DNA of 64,000 nt. Origin: Daphnia carinata. Taxonomy: Eukaryota > Arthropoda > Branchiopoda > Diplostraca > Daphniidae. The translations under genes were made by a program, and so were the position numbers. Location of the stretch: the NCBI RefSeq assembly GCF_022539665.2, contig NC_081337.1:2642679-2706678 (forward strand), in the 5' to 3' direction. The notes below the pieces were generated by a model, which was not told the DNA's origin, searched no databases, and saw nothing but the letters and a program-made list of their open reading frames with translations. Of this stretch, positions 1 through 13,910 are shown piece by piece. Within the stretch, counting starts at the first letter, position 1, and every line of letters begins with the position of its first letter.

Positions 1-3000
1 AAAATAGATCCCGATTTCTTTCGGGCCTCTTCAATGTTCTCATTCACACTCGATATCTCTCTGCGTCTACGCATCGAGATATACGTCCCTTTGCCGCAGA
101 GCTTCATTATGTCGGCGGCAGTTTCTAGATGTATCATCCCCCCCCCTTTTTTTTTTATTATATATCCGTCCTTCCTGTATTCAAATATATAAAAAGAAAG
201 CAGCCGGAGAAAATCAAGAGAGGACTTTTATTTTTTATAGTGGAGGAAAGAATAAAAGATTCGAGTCTACTCAGCTGCCTGTGTGACTGAACGCAATAGC
301 AGCAAGAAACTTTTGAAGTTGTCTAGGCCTACGCGCCACTTGTGTGCAATCAAGGCTCAGCACAGCAAATATGAGGCCTTTTTTTTTTTTTCAAGCTCAG
401 CTCGAATATCAAAGGCAGTTTGCAAACTAGAAAATTCACTTTTTTTTTTTTCAAACAAAATGAAAAATGTCTGTTTCATCTGAATTCTTGTGTGTACGAC
501 CCACACGCTTTAACAGCTTTCCTTTTATGATGTCCGTTAGTCCGTGTAGAACGAAAAAAAAAGGCCTACGTCGAATAGATCGACCAGTGTGCATCTATAA
601 AAAGAAGAGTGCCACCCCATGAAAATCTGCAGGGCGCATTGATCTCTATTAAGACTCGGGTTCCATTTGCCGATAAGGGATGCCGTTCTCGGTAGTCGAT
701 CGATAACAGCCCCCTAGACCTACATTGAGTGAGGGATATTTCTTTTTAATTCGGCATGTCGGTGCGGCTACCCTTTCAACATTCGCTAGACTACACGGTG
801 GGAAATTAAAGGTGCAATTTTCAACAGCCGATTGAGAATGTCGCAAATGGCTTTGTTGATCAGGGCCTAAACAGGCCGAGTATGAAGTTTCTCTAGAATT
901 TTGAAGACCGGAAATCCTGATTATGCCGACAGACTCTTTCAAAGAAAAAACAAGTTAATTGAATTTAGTTTCCTGTCTCAAATGAAATGGAGAGACAATA
1001 AAATCTTATGATACCATTATTATATACAGCAATTTGAAAAAGGGGGGAGGGAATCTGAATTTCACGGTGGCATCTGAAATGAGTAAAATAAAATGCCCTA
1101 ACTCGCCCCCCACCTGAAATTGAAGAAGATGTCGTCAAAAAATTCTCTTCTACTTTGTCGTGTATATTGGTCGGAGAGGGATCACACAAATGTCGCCGCT
1201 GCCATCAACCTCTTTCTTTTTAAAAAAAAAAAAAAAAAAAAGGAGACCCAATAAAGTCATAAACTTGTTACTGGTCGATGGACACACGGCATTTTCCTTT
1301 TTGTCTGGTTAGCTTGTGTATACACACAGAGTGCACATAGTTGTATTTATTATTTACGATGCCCTCTCTTCTTCTGTTTAAAAAAAAAATAATAATAAAA
1401 ACAAGATGAAGCAAGGACGACCGTCACGACAGTCGGAGAAAACACCTCAACTGTTCAAAGGCGGGTCAACATCTCAGACTTTAGAGTTGACTTGGAAAAT
1501 GCATTTTTATGACCTATTTTTTTCCTTCTTAAAATGTAAAAATGGACCTCTGGCATTGGTCGTACTCGATGGCCTTTTTTTTTTCTTCTTCTTGGCTTTA
1601 TTACATCTGGCATTAGAATAATAATAGTAATTCATTTTCTCCTTACTGGATTGACGCAATTTTTGTGCTCCCATTTTCCTTTTTGAAATTTTTTTCCCAA
1701 AAACAAAATTCGTTTTCTGCTCCAAAATGATCGATGACTTTATTTGGCTATAAATAATGGCAACAGCTTCTCTTTGTTATTTGTTTTGTTTCAGTTTTAA
1801 TTATTCAAAAGAAAATGGGTCCGTCTGTGAATTCAAATGCCTGACATAAATAAACAAATACACGAAGAGAAAAAAAAACTCCACATTCTTCCTGATGGAT
1901 GATGTGACCATATATGGCATCACCAACAACGGAAAGAAAAAAAAATAAGGGGGGGGGGATTCATGTATCGCCAGACTCCCACTTTAATATTTTTTTTTTC
2001 AGTTTAAACAAAAAACAGGGCTTTATTGCGGACATTGGAGGAACACGCTGAGAGGGGACCAGATTTTTTTTGGGCAGTGCTTATGTTACGAGGGCTATCT
2101 CAAATCGATTGAATACTTAATGAAGCATTCTGGTTTCGCCAACGTCATTCTCAACAAATAAACAAATAATATTTTTTTTTTATATTCAATTTTCGAAAAG
2201 AAAATTCAGGGCCAAAATCTACAGGGGGCCGGAAGTTTTTATTCGAGTTGAATGTAAACAAACGTTAGTGAATTGTTTCTCTCTCTCTCGAGAAAAAATA
2301 CGAGAAAAAAATAATTTCGCTTTTTATATTGTTAACCTGATGCTCGTTAAGTTGATTAACTACATCCTCCCTAATGACACACACGTAGACTATAGATAGC
2401 TTTTTTGGGGTGCCCCTTTCAGCGCCCTCTTTGTCGGCTAGAAGCAGCAGGAAAAAAAACAACACATTTCGACAGATTCTTTTTTTTTTAAGGGAGGGGG
2501 GGCTTGAACCCGACGCCCCGAAAAAGAAATTTGCATTCGAGATAGGTATAATCATTTCTCTTTTGGTCACTTGAACGCGTACGGAGGGGCAAAGTCGCTT
2601 CCTCAGTTGGATTTCACGTCCATTAGAGCAAGCCTGTAATTACATAGGCGGCTGTTTGAAGGAAAGAAACGTTTCAACACTCAAAGAGTTATTCTTTTAA
2701 GAAAAAAAATCGATCGTCACATCAAAATTGTAGTATCGAAATGATTACGAATCGTTGGTCATTTTTGAAGAGAAAAGCTCTCCATTTCAGATGAATTCCT
2801 TCGATTTCTTTACGATGTCGTAGGACGGAAAATCTCATTAGTAAAGAGCTGGAACTATTTTTTTTTGAAATCCATACGAGATTGTATAAACCACATTACT
2901 GAATCGACATTATAGGCGGGGACGAGCTATTTAGAGGGAGTATTTAAAAAAAATAAGGGGGAGGGGGATAGAATCTTGTAAATAGTCTAAGGCCATCAGA

Positions 3001-6000
3001 CAAACAGAGAGGTTTGTTAATCTCGCATTGGAATTCTCACGACTTTCCATCTTTGAAAGCCGTAGATATCAGTTTTTGGTAGTGAGAAAAAAAATGAGCC
3101 GGTTTCCAGTTTAACAATGAATTTTCATCTTCTTCTATCCAACAGGTTTTCTTTTTTTAAGTATATAATAGCAGAGGGATGTCTTTAATATGCCGCTATA
3201 CAAGTTGACAGCCCCCCTCGCCAGCTTACGACGTAAAATTTCAAAAAAAATAAAATAAAGGCCCTTATCGAAATATTTCAATTGCCAAAAAGAAAAGCGG
3301 CTGTAGGTTCTACCAAAGGTGTTGGGTAAATGTCGATAATACGTAAATGAGGTGATTTATTAGCCGGGTAATAAATCAACCGTATGGTACTTGCGTACGG
3401 ATAGTTGAACGTGTCTTTTTACCCCCAAAAATAAACAATAACCCGGCTGTCGTCTGCTGCTGTCTTACACGAATGATTTGTTGCAATGCGGGTTCTTTAT
3501 CCAAATTGGACCACGTTTCTTTTATTTCGAAAAAAAAAAAAAGTAATTCGGCCGACGGGTTCCTCTTTTAAGAGATAAATCTAATTGAAAATGATGTACA
3601 CGTGTAGAGCGAAAGGAAAAAAAAAACCAGGATGCGTGTCACTCAATTCTACAGACCAATGACGATAGCATCAATAGCTCATTTTCATTTCTATTTTTTA
3701 TTAAGGAAGGGATTTCTAGTCGAGCAAAAAAAAAAAAAAAAAAGTGACGAAACACATCGTGTTTATCTATTTTCTTTATAGGGAATAAAAAAAAAGAAAA
3801 CCGGACGCCGGTGAATAAAGCGGGAAATAACGAGATGGACAAGTATACGGATGAACGATATTTTTCTAAAGGTTGTACTACTGTCAGTTATACGTCACCT
3901 GGTGGTATCATGCGGCCATGATCTTTTTTTTCTTTCTGAATACGATTATTATTATTAACCTCATATCTATGTGTGTGTGTGTACGCTGAACAACATCCCC
4001 CCCCTCTATCAGTGGCAACTGACACGCCCTCTTTCTTTTTTGAATAAAATGGGAGTCTACAGCTGATTTGGAGCAAAAAGCCGAAGAAGGAGACGATTCG
4101 GTCAAGGACTGTCAAGGTCTCTCCCGTTCTTTTTTTTTTTTTCAAAAGTCGGAGACTCTTGACAGGTGTCACGAACGACCTAGACGACCGTGAATACATT
4201 ACACGAACGCTGTGTGTCTAAAGGTAATATAAGCGACGGATGATTATTATAAAAAAAAAGGAGCAGCGCAAAAGACATTTCCTACCCATTTCACAATCAT
4301 TTTTTGAGCTCGGTGACTTTTTTTCTATTCCCGTCATTTTGAACGAATAAATAAATAAATAAAAAAAGGTGCCACCTGTGCTTTTTGAAAAACAACAATA
4401 TCAAAAACAACAACAACAAAAAAATGGATGCGCTTGAAAAGTTGGGCCGTCACGTTTTTAATGAAAACGAAATAGGTAAAAAAAAAAATGTGATGCATTA
4501 GACGACGATGCGCACGACGATATAATTCAATTGCCATTTGGAGAGTGCAGTTGAAAATGGGGATTGATCCGATAAACGTCGCTAATAGTCTTTGACGTTT
4601 GACGGGCGATGCGAGCACCGACTCCAACTTGTTACCAACAGGGACTTTTCATCTAATTTTACGTCATCTCTCTCTCTCGCTTTTGTTCAGAGTTCCCCGA
4701 CAGCCAAACTTTTATGCTTTCCCGCCAGCTCAAAGTCTCACTAAAAGTCATTTTGAGGAGGAGGTTTTTCTCTCTTTTTTTTTTTTTTTTTATTCCGTTT
4801 TGTTTTACGTGGGTTTCTATAGCAACTTTCTTAATGAGCTCTCTCTCTCCCCTTCTCAGCAACTTTGCAGCATACACACATATATACCTTTATAAATTAG
4901 CCCTTAAAAAACATTAGATGTCTAGCATAGAATCAATGCCGTGTTTCTCAACGCGTCTCATTTAAAATAAAATAAAAAAACTTACGTACTTTTACGCGTT
5001 TATACTTTAGTCCGGATGTCAATTACCGCACAGCGTTCACTTGCAATTGGAAAAGCGTGAAAAAACTGGCCTGACCTTCCGTGTTCAATCAAGCGGATCA
5101 AATATGTTTCAACTGTGGTAGGTCCTATAATTAATCTACATTTACACTATAAGAGGCTTCAAGAAAGAACCGGACCAAATGATAAGAGGCAAATGAATTT
5201 CCCCCCTTCTTTTTTTCTTTTTTTTTGTTGTTGTTGTTAATATGAAAAATCAGGAAAAGGTTCATCACCGTAGTGGCAGCGCGTGCAAATGACGTAATTG
5301 AACGCAAGAATCGTGCCCACGTCTAATTAAAGTTGATTGAGCATTGTGTCGTGTGCTGTACAGATATTACAGATCGGCAACGGTAGGGGGCAAAAACGAA
5401 GAGGAAAACCAATAGACGTCATCAAACGATTTGTTCCAACCGAACGAAGAAAAGTCCCTCGCCAGGTAGCTCAACTACGAGTTCCATATTACCCCAGCCA
5501 CAACTTTGAAATCTGCTCAACTTTGGCGAACGCATTGTACCCAAAAACAAGATGGCAAATGTCAATCACGTCGGTGAAGGATTGATGCTAAACAGTCATG
5601 ACGGGGAGGGAGGCGGGTCGCGTTCTAAAATGGCGGCCAAATGGAAAAGTAGTGGAAAACGAGACAAAAGAATCACGTTACATTTGCCAACATCTCAATA
5701 GAATCTCGTCTGTCTTTTAATAACTTGAAAAACGACTGAGGACCTGGTTAAGGACGATGAAACAAACTGTATCTCTTTGTCATACGATATGCCAATAGTC
5801 TGGCATCATGGCCTAGATATACCTAACAAGGGCACACCAAGATAACTAAATCAAACAAAGCCAAAAAAAGAAAAAGGCTCATGCTGCAGTTGCTTTGCAC
5901 AGAGAGGGCATGAAAAAAAAATAAATAAATAAATAAACAAAGAGGGGAGAACTTCCTACAGACTGCATTGATGTTGTTGACCTTCAAGTCCGTTTCACTT

Positions 6001-6756
6001 GAACAACGAAATAATGATCTCTATTGTAGTGCCTGTGAGGCTTTGGCCGGTAGTTACACGACATTCGGTGTGGCAAACAAACACAAACTAAATCACACAG
6101 CAGAAAAAACAAAAACAAAAAAAAAAATATGAGGAGCCTTACCTTCGTCACCATCCTGGGAAACGTTTTCTTGTTTTCTTTCCGAAATGCAATCAGTCGT
6201 AAGGAAAGAAAAAGACGAGCAGCAGCAAAAGCGGGGGAACACACACAGAGTGATTTGAGCGCCAGGAAGAAAGACAGAAAGCAGGCGTGCCAAGTTTACT
6301 CTATGATTATCTACATTAAAAAAAAAGAAATTCAGTCATTTTTCTTTTTATTCTTTTAACAACCTAACTTGGTATGATAAAAAAAAAAAAAAAAATAAGA
6401 ATTATTTATTTGAATGGAGGGATGAAACCGCGGCAGGTCTCGTTTCTGATTCTCACGAACGTCGAGTTCGTTACACACACACACACAGAGGATCGTGTCA
6501 AACCACTTTTTTCTGTTATTTTTCTTCGTTTCTAACCAACTGAGATTTTCTGAAGCTGCTTTGATATACTTGAAAAAGAGGGGGGAAAAAAAAACATTTA
6601 TTACTGGAGGACAAAAGTAATTTCGTGTGGGAAAAAAAGGAAGAGGGGAAAGCTTTTGTGAAGGACGCCATGACAAAATGGACGACAGACGACACAAGAG
6701 CAATGGCGTTAAGCACTCGTCTTTTTCCTTTGCGAAAACGCTTTTGTTTTATTTCT

Positions 6757-6797
<41 letters not shown>

Positions 6798-7200
6798 GTT
6801 GAAAATTCAATTTCCGTGGAAGTCATTAGAGGCAAAAGAGTCAGAAAAAGTTGCAACACATTTCTTTCTTTCTGCGTGTGTGTATGTTTGCATAGCTCGT
6901 GTCATTAGTTGGGTTGGGTGTATTTTCCAGTGAAACATGACGCCATTGCAGACGAACAAATCTCACCCTTTTTCTCCGACATCATCGAATTCGACTGATA
7001 TCATTTCGGTTCGATTTCTTTTTATCATTTGCTAATTGGCAGCTCAAAGGTACATGTCTTTGCTTGTTAGTTTTAATTAGCGATCGTCAATTCATCAGAG
7101 GGACTTGAGTTTTTCTCATTCTCTTCGAAACGTAGCATCACCCCTCCTACCCTTAGCCCTCCTTCATCTACCCACTTTTTGGTTCGTTTGTTCTCTCATT
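1..7200. other. Gene-free stretch, homopolymer-rich
   Basis: I see no gene here. Open frames are short and driven by A or T runs (for example near 1210, 1570, 3725, 4130, 4780 and 6760-6789). The notable structure is an inverted repeat at 3353-3378 with a second small hairpin at 3380-3400. A TATATAAAAAG-like stretch lies near 187 but nothing downstream supports a transcript. No tRNA, rRNA or transposon was recognised. Confidence 0.6.
3353..3378. promoter_or_regulatory. Inverted pair of TGATTTAT sites around a GC-rich centre
   Basis: TGATTTATTA (3353-3362), GCCGGG, then TAATAAATCA (3369-3378) is an exact 10-bp inverted repeat with a 6-bp centre. TGATTTAT fits the TGATNNAT composite site of Exd/Pbx with Hox proteins, so this may be two opposed homeodomain sites or simply a stem-loop. 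It is followed at 3380-3400 by a second imperfect hairpin (CCGTA...TACGG). The repeat is seen; the factor assignment is inference. Confidence 0.4.
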
Positions 7201-10130
7201 CACGTCACATCTTCTCTCCCGCCCCTGTATATCCCCGACACGGTCGTTAAACAAGCGTTTTATTAGATCTTTATTAGAAACTTTTTTTTTTTTTCCTGTG
7301 TGTTCTTCCTGGAGAAAATGGGAACTTTTTTTTTTTCCCCAACCCAAACTCCCAAGAAAAAGTTTTGTGAGAGCGTAGCAGACGAAAAATGCGTGTGGTT
7401 TTCGTCCATTTCATCATCGTTTGTCTCTTTCTTGCTGGAACGAATCGTCTCTTTTTAAGAATCTCTTTTGTCTCCACAGAATTCATTTTTCTCTGTGAAA
7501 AAAAAAAAAAAAAAAAAAAATGTTCCAAGTCTGTCGGTTGTTTCTCGCTTCATTATATTTCCTACGTTGCAAGTGATGATATATTATAAACAGTAGGAGG
7601 CCCTGTTTATTGTGAAACGAGTCGAGTGTCAGCTGCTGGACGAGTTTGTTCCAGGTTTTTACGAGGCAATAGCGTGACCTGGACTGTGCCACTGTCGAGT
7701 TTTTGCTGCACACATTCAACTGACGTTGCTCACATTCCCCCCCCCCCCCCCAAAAAAAAATCTAAGAATAATGAAAAATTAAAGCAGACAGACATCCGTT
7801 TGTGTGTGTGTGTCGCAATGAACGCTCACTGATTATAGAGTGGCAGTTGACGGGGGCCAAAAAAGAAAGAGGTATCTTGATAAATACATCATCATCTAAG
7901 TTTGTTTTGTTTTCACAGAGAGGAAATTGAGCAAGAGAAGAAGAAAAAAAAAAAAAAACGTCGAATTGTCAACTGACGGAGGGGGGGGGGAAATGATGAT
8001 CACGAGAATCAAATAGAAACAACTCCCGCTTGATTGCAAAGTTCGGCGGTCGTCTGAAAAATGTCGTGACTTGGTGGTTTTCCTCTGTCGTGTTTATGAG
8101 CGACTCGAAAAGAATGTTTTTTTTTTTGTTTTTCAATTGCTGTTGTTGAACTCGACAATGAACCGAATGTTTTCCAGCTTGGTGACATTTCACCTCAATC
8201 GCGTCCATGTCGATTGTTCCATGACGTGCTCGTTTCCAGCAATTCGGTTAGGACTTTCATGCGACATTTTTCCAACACTCGACACATTTCAAAAGAAAAT
8301 CATGTTCGATGCGACAATACCGAGAACTCTGTCCTAATGTCATCGCGGAAATCATTCAGGCAAGTATCGCCATTTTCTTTTTTTTTTTTTCAAATCTCCC
8401 AATCGAAATGAAACGCGCCAAAGTGTCTACTTATTTAAACGCCGTCTTCTATTTTCGTCTGTTAATGAAAATGAATTTAGAAAAAAAAAAAAAAAAAGAG
8501 ATCACTTCAATTTAAACCAGCCTACAATTAAAACAAAAAGATCAAATTGTGCTTCATTTGAAAATTCCAGGTGCGTCTACAGCGTGACGGGATTCAAACA
8601 TTTCACGGTCGTGTTCTAGCCTTTGCAACCACTTTTTTTTATGTGTGTGTGTGCGTCTAAACGCACATGTGCACACAGCAAATCACAAACGAGTTGACGT
8701 CGGTAACGACTCTTATCATCAAAGCTTGCTTTTTTTTGTTTTGTTTCTCTCGTAACATCAACCCCCCTCGAAGATGGACATTGTTGTGGCAACACTTGGT
8801 CTCAGGTGCGCAACTGGATGTGGCCAGTCGATGGAAAACTCGTGTGAAAATAGTGGCTCGCTATTCAAATTCTATGGGGACGATCATTCCGAAAAAGATT
8901 TGAAATCGCGTGATGGGGACATGCGAAATAAAGAGGGGGGGCAACGTCATTGGCCAACAAGTGGCAGCTAAAAAGAAATGTACATTTCGCCAAAAGAGAT
9001 GAACGTGTGATATTCTGCCGCCTAAGGGACATCGTCAAAAGCGCCGGTGTCGATGGGAAATGGTTAGGAAAACGGGACCCACTTGAAAACGGCGACAGAC
9101 TTTCAAGGTGAAGCCAAACAACAACAAAGAGCCGCTTGCTAAATCCATTGCCGTTCATATTCCCCCCCTGCTGTCTTTGAATAATGACACCTCGTAGAAT
9201 TCACCTGTCCAATAGCTTTTTAAAAAATTCAGAAGGAAAATGCGATGATTTAAAAAAAGAAAAGAAAAAAAGGAGCCTTTTTATTTACAGTCACGTCATC
9301 AAGAGTCTTATGTAATAATCATTTAGAAAACGAGAAAAAAGTGGATCGTGTGAACTCGGCGTTGCAGGTGAACGGAAACTTTAATCGAATTTCGCCAGGG
9401 AATGCACAGAGAGGGTGGCATCTTCTGACCTGTTTACCTTTTGCTGCTTTATTACATCAACGTTTTCGTATTTTCTTCTTACGCGGTGGGGCCGTGACGG
9501 TGTGTGTCATCTAGAAAAAGAAATGACCTTTGTGATCCCCCGCACGACGTAACGAAGGCAATGATTGGAGAAATTGAAGGAGATTGGTCGACTTATTCTC
9601 ACGGTTCATCCGTTACTTTGCAGCATTCTCTAAAGTAGGTAGCAAAGACCGCCCAGTACAAGACATTCTTTATTTTTTCTTTTTCTTTTTTTTTCTTTTT
9701 CTTTTAGTGTGTGATTCTAGAGGCCTTTGTCATCATGTCATCGTCGCCCAGCCCCTTGAGGGCTATTATTTATAGCCGGAGGAATCGACTCAATTAGGAC
9801 AAGCGCGTCACAGACAAGACACAAAACCTCGCATTTCTTGTCATATCGGTAGATGCATGTAGCAGAGTATTGCGTATTGCTCTCTCTCCCTCCCCCCCCC
9901 CCAAAAAAAAATATATAATGAGCCTTTGTACTGAAAAGTTCAAAAGAGGCGAAATAGGTGAACATGTTCAAATTAATATGCGAAAAAGTTATCGACGCAA
10001 ACGCACTCGAGCGTTTCAAAATCATCAAAAGTTATTGCATTTTTCTCTCCCTCCGCCGTGTTATTGGCTTCGATTCTCTCCTCCTCCTCGCCTTCCTAGT
10101 TGCGCATGGGGGGTAGGAAATTGGAAAGTA

Positions 10131-10176
<46 letters not shown>
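10131..10176. repeat. (GCT)15 trinucleotide repeat
   Basis: About 15 uninterrupted GCT units. In one forward frame this reads as poly-Ala, and on the reverse strand as CAG units, but the surrounding frame has no recognisable domain and ends soon after. It is best treated as a microsatellite in non-coding DNA. Confidence 0.9.
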
Positions 10177-10177
<1 letters not shown>

Positions 10178-11199
10178 AATCAGCAACAACCGGGAAAAAA
10201 GATCAGTCGAAAACGTCAGTATTTATTTAGTATGGCAAAGTGTTCAAGTTGAAAACGCATCGGACTGATGGATGGCGGACCCTACACCAGCACACAAACG
10301 ACGATTCGTATCACGCCGCTTGACTCTAATCGACGTTAAAATCAAATGCAATTTTCACGAGAAGAACATTATTGAATGAGACGGATTCGACATCTCAAGG
10401 ATGTCTCATCGGGCAGCGATCAAGGACTCGTAAAAGAATGAATATATATTTGGGGAGATGTTACAAAGGCTCGTCACGTACAACTCGGGTACATGTCGCC
10501 CCTTCCACCCAAACCGAAAAGTCGGTGCCCTACAAGACAGACAAGGAAAAAGAATCGATTGTTTTTTTTTGTTTTTGTTTTTTCAAAGTCTATTTCGCTT
10601 GGGTTTTCTTGCCCGCTGCATTTTCTCAAACCCCCGTAAACAAAAAGTTATCCTCTACAGTGGACACAGTGTGTTTTGACACGACACGGAAAAGAGTTAT
10701 GGATGATCCTTTCTTGATCGATTCCAGTCTACATGTCGGCGATAGCAAGAAAATAAAAAAAAAAAAAATTTAAAAAAATAAAAATAAAAAAAAGGGCGAA
10801 ATCTACACAAGTTGTATAATTTTATTGGTTCGACCATTTTCGGTCTTATTGATTCCTCCTTTGTCAAAGACAGTCCAACAGTTGCTATCTGGACATTCCA
10901 TTTCGTTCTTCTTCTTTTTAGCGTCTGTTTCCTCGGCATTTGTCGTGTCAAATTTGTGTCCATTTATCGTCGACGCCGCCATCGTTCGTCACGTTCACTT
11001 GTGCATAATCAACTGTCGATGGACGACGCAAAGAATGGCTATCGATACGAGATTTAACGAGCAAATTATACACGCAAACTCCGGTCCAACCCAAAATGGG
11101 TCAAAACCATTCATTTTCAAATGCCTATGACACACAACGGCTACTGTTCACATCATTGCGCAGTTCTTAAAACTCGAAATGAAAACGTCAGCAAAACTT

Positions 11200-11237
<38 letters not shown>

Positions 11238-12284
11238 CCACGACGATGGCCTTCCTCCGCCGTAACGGACTCATTTCACGCTCCGCCGGCTTACACCCCC
11301 CACCCCTCTTTTTCCTCATCCCTAGCGGAGGGGGGGGGGGGGAGGTACGGTCGTGTCACGATCAACAGTGGCAAAAGTCGCTGAACGAGACGGGTCATAT
11401 TTCGTTTTAAAATGGATATCTTGTAGACGTTTGGTTGTTATGAAACAACACGAATTCTCATCGCACATAACTGTAATAAAGTTCAATTCTAACGGAAATA
11501 CGAGTCGGCAGCGTCAAAACATCTGCCACTAAACCCAACGTCATCGAACTCGTGTGACGAAGCAAAAAAAAAAAAAAAAATAAAATAAATGGTTGACATA
11601 TCCCGTCCAGCAATTGCGTCACGTTGCAGCAAAAACCGAGTCAAAATGTCATTGGCAATAAATATCAATTATATGATTGGTTGGGGCAGAAAAACGTGTG
11701 TACGATTGGTAAACGGGCGTGACCCCCCTCTACTCGATTCAATCACGAAACAACCCGTGTCCCTTTACAGTGGGGTTGTTCTCAAATGATCACGTGTTAC
11801 CATTTTTTTTTTTTTTTCTCGCCCCATCTCGGTTTATGATGAAAAACATCAGGAAAATATATTGACAATGGCTGCTTGTTTGGTGTGTGTCCGGTGTGTG
11901 CTGCTTTTATTTAAACAACTGAGTGTATCGAGAGCAGGCAAACAAGAAGCAAAGGCTTGTTTTTTCAAAAGACGCATATCTATCTATCTACCCAATTGTG
12001 AAATGAATTTTCGTCAAGTCTTTTGATATTCTCGTATATCATACCCGCCCAAATAAGTCTTTCTTTCTTTTCATTCTTCTATATATATATATCACTGTTC
12101 ACTTTTTTTTTTTTTTTTTTTAACTTGTACGGGTGTTGGGAGGAGGGAGGATGGTGAAGGGGGAGGGGGGGACAAAAGAATCCAGTTGTGCTCCGGCTGC
12201 AACAATCACAGCCCCCGCCTATCGGTTCGAACAGATGTTCGCGTACGTATCAATTGCACACAAAAGAATCGACTGAATAAAAAG

Positions 12285-12308
12285 CACACACACACACACA
12301 CACACACA
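12285..12308. repeat. (CA)12 microsatellite
   Basis: Twelve uninterrupted CA units, about 60 bp before the E-box/CRE/TATA cluster. Confidence 0.9.
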
Positions 12309-12366
12309 AAAAAATAGTACACATTAGTATTTAAAAAAAAAAAGAAAAGAAATGGTAGATGAAAAA

Positions 12367-12434
12367 CACGTGCCTTCTGGCATAGAGCCGTTGGGTATGA
12401 CGTCATTTAGACCCGCTGACCATTCTAATATAAG
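12367..12434 (+). promoter_or_regulatory. Promoter-like cluster: E-box, palindromic CRE, TATA
   Basis: CACGTG E-box at 12367-12372, the 10-bp palindrome ATGACGTCAT at 12397-12406 (perfect CRE/ATF site), and a TATA-like TATAAG at 12429-12434 occur in order within 70 bp. A start site would be expected near 12460. The first ATG downstream (12492) opens a 26-codon frame with a hydrophobic stretch, MYWLSLRHLSLLTLDIFF at its start. No gene can be tied to it from sequence alone. Confidence 0.35.
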
Positions 12435-13076
12435 AGCGGACGAGCAGCAGCAACAACAACATAAAGGAGGCAAATAGGTACAACGTCGTAGATGTATTGG
12501 CTCTCGTTACGGCACCTTTCTTTATTGACACTCGACATTTTTTTTATTTTTTTTTGCTTTGCCTTCGCTTAGAGGAGCGACACGGAGCCCATTTCTCATC
12601 CGCATTTCCTTCCGCTCTTTCGGCAAGTGGATCTTTGACGGCCCTTCTCCTCTCGCCTAGTTCAGTTGCCTACACACTTTGGATGTCAAACGCCCGTGTC
12701 GCATCAAAGAGCACAGGGGATTTCATTGTCAATGTTGACATTGTCTGGCGCGTGATTTTACCCCGCCCTGCCATCGTGCACACAAGTAGAGCGTTTTCTC
12801 CAAGGCACACACACACAGACACACACACGCCAAGAGAGCGACAGACAACAAGGCTCACACATCTTTGCACTTGGGTTAGGCAGGACTAGGAGGAAATCAA
12901 TAGTGCGCTAGTTGCATCCCCAGTTTGTTTTTTCTTTTTTTGCCCGGCGTACACTTCATCCGCACAGGCGCCTATACAGCCGCAATGCAATGGCGTTTGC
13001 GACGCGTTACACAATCGGAAAACGTGGTCGACAGTATTTTCTTTCACCATTAGTAGAATTCCAACTGCCCTCCTCC

Positions 13077-13099
13077 CTCTCTCTCTCTCTCTCTCTCTC
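13077..13099. repeat. (CT)n microsatellite
   Basis: About 11 CT units in non-coding sequence. Confidence 0.85.
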
Positions 13100-13245
13100 G
13101 CTCAAACGAAAAGGGACGTTTATATTAGAAATGTGTTGTTAGATCCGACATGGCAAGATGGCGACAAAAAGAGGTTCAACTGTTGTTATTGCTAGGTCAG
13201 CAGTGACGGATCGAACATGAAACATTACACAGAGACGCCTACAAA

Positions 13246-13247
<2 letters not shown>

Positions 13248-13276
<29 letters not shown>
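13248..13276. repeat. (AC)14 microsatellite
   Basis: About 14 AC units in non-coding sequence. Confidence 0.9.
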
Positions 13277-13279
<3 letters not shown>

Positions 13280-13879
13280 AAATAATATGAGTAGAATTGG
13301 AGCTTGCTCCCCCTGCCGAAACGACGCCAGATGGGCCGCACAGAGAAAAAAAAACAAAACAAACTTTATTGCACTCGTGGGGGTTGAGAGGGATAGAAAA
13401 AAAAAAAAACAAAAATAAATAGAAAAAAAAAAAAAAAAAAAAAGAGATCCATGTCGTGCGTATACAACATGTAGAATAACGTCCATGATGCATCATCAAC
13501 CTGATGGGTACGTCGTATTCATCATCTGCCACCCATTTTTCTGAGAATGCCGGTCTACCGTTACGGAAACACTTAAACCATTTGATTTTTGTTTTTTTTT
13601 TCTTAGTGAAGAAGAAAGAAAAATACATTAGTTAATGTAAGGTCGCAGAGTTTGTAGGCGTGTCGGTAGTAACACGGAAATTCCATTTCTATTTATAGCC
13701 AAGGAAGAGGACGCAGATCGACAACCCCGGTAAAGTCTTGGTGCGTGGAACCTTTCTTTTTTAGTTCAAACTCTAATCACGAAAAGGAGATCCTACCCGC
13801 TGGTTACGGTTTTTTGATGTGCGCCTGTCACTCACACGCATCCATCGGAGATGACACACGAAACATCTTTAACGTCTCC

Positions 13880-13910
<31 letters not shown>

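Noticed and set aside
2485-2545. Reverse-strand GGTTCAAG resembling a tRNA or SINE B-box next to an A run
   Set aside because: No matching A-box, acceptor stem or cloverleaf could be built around it.
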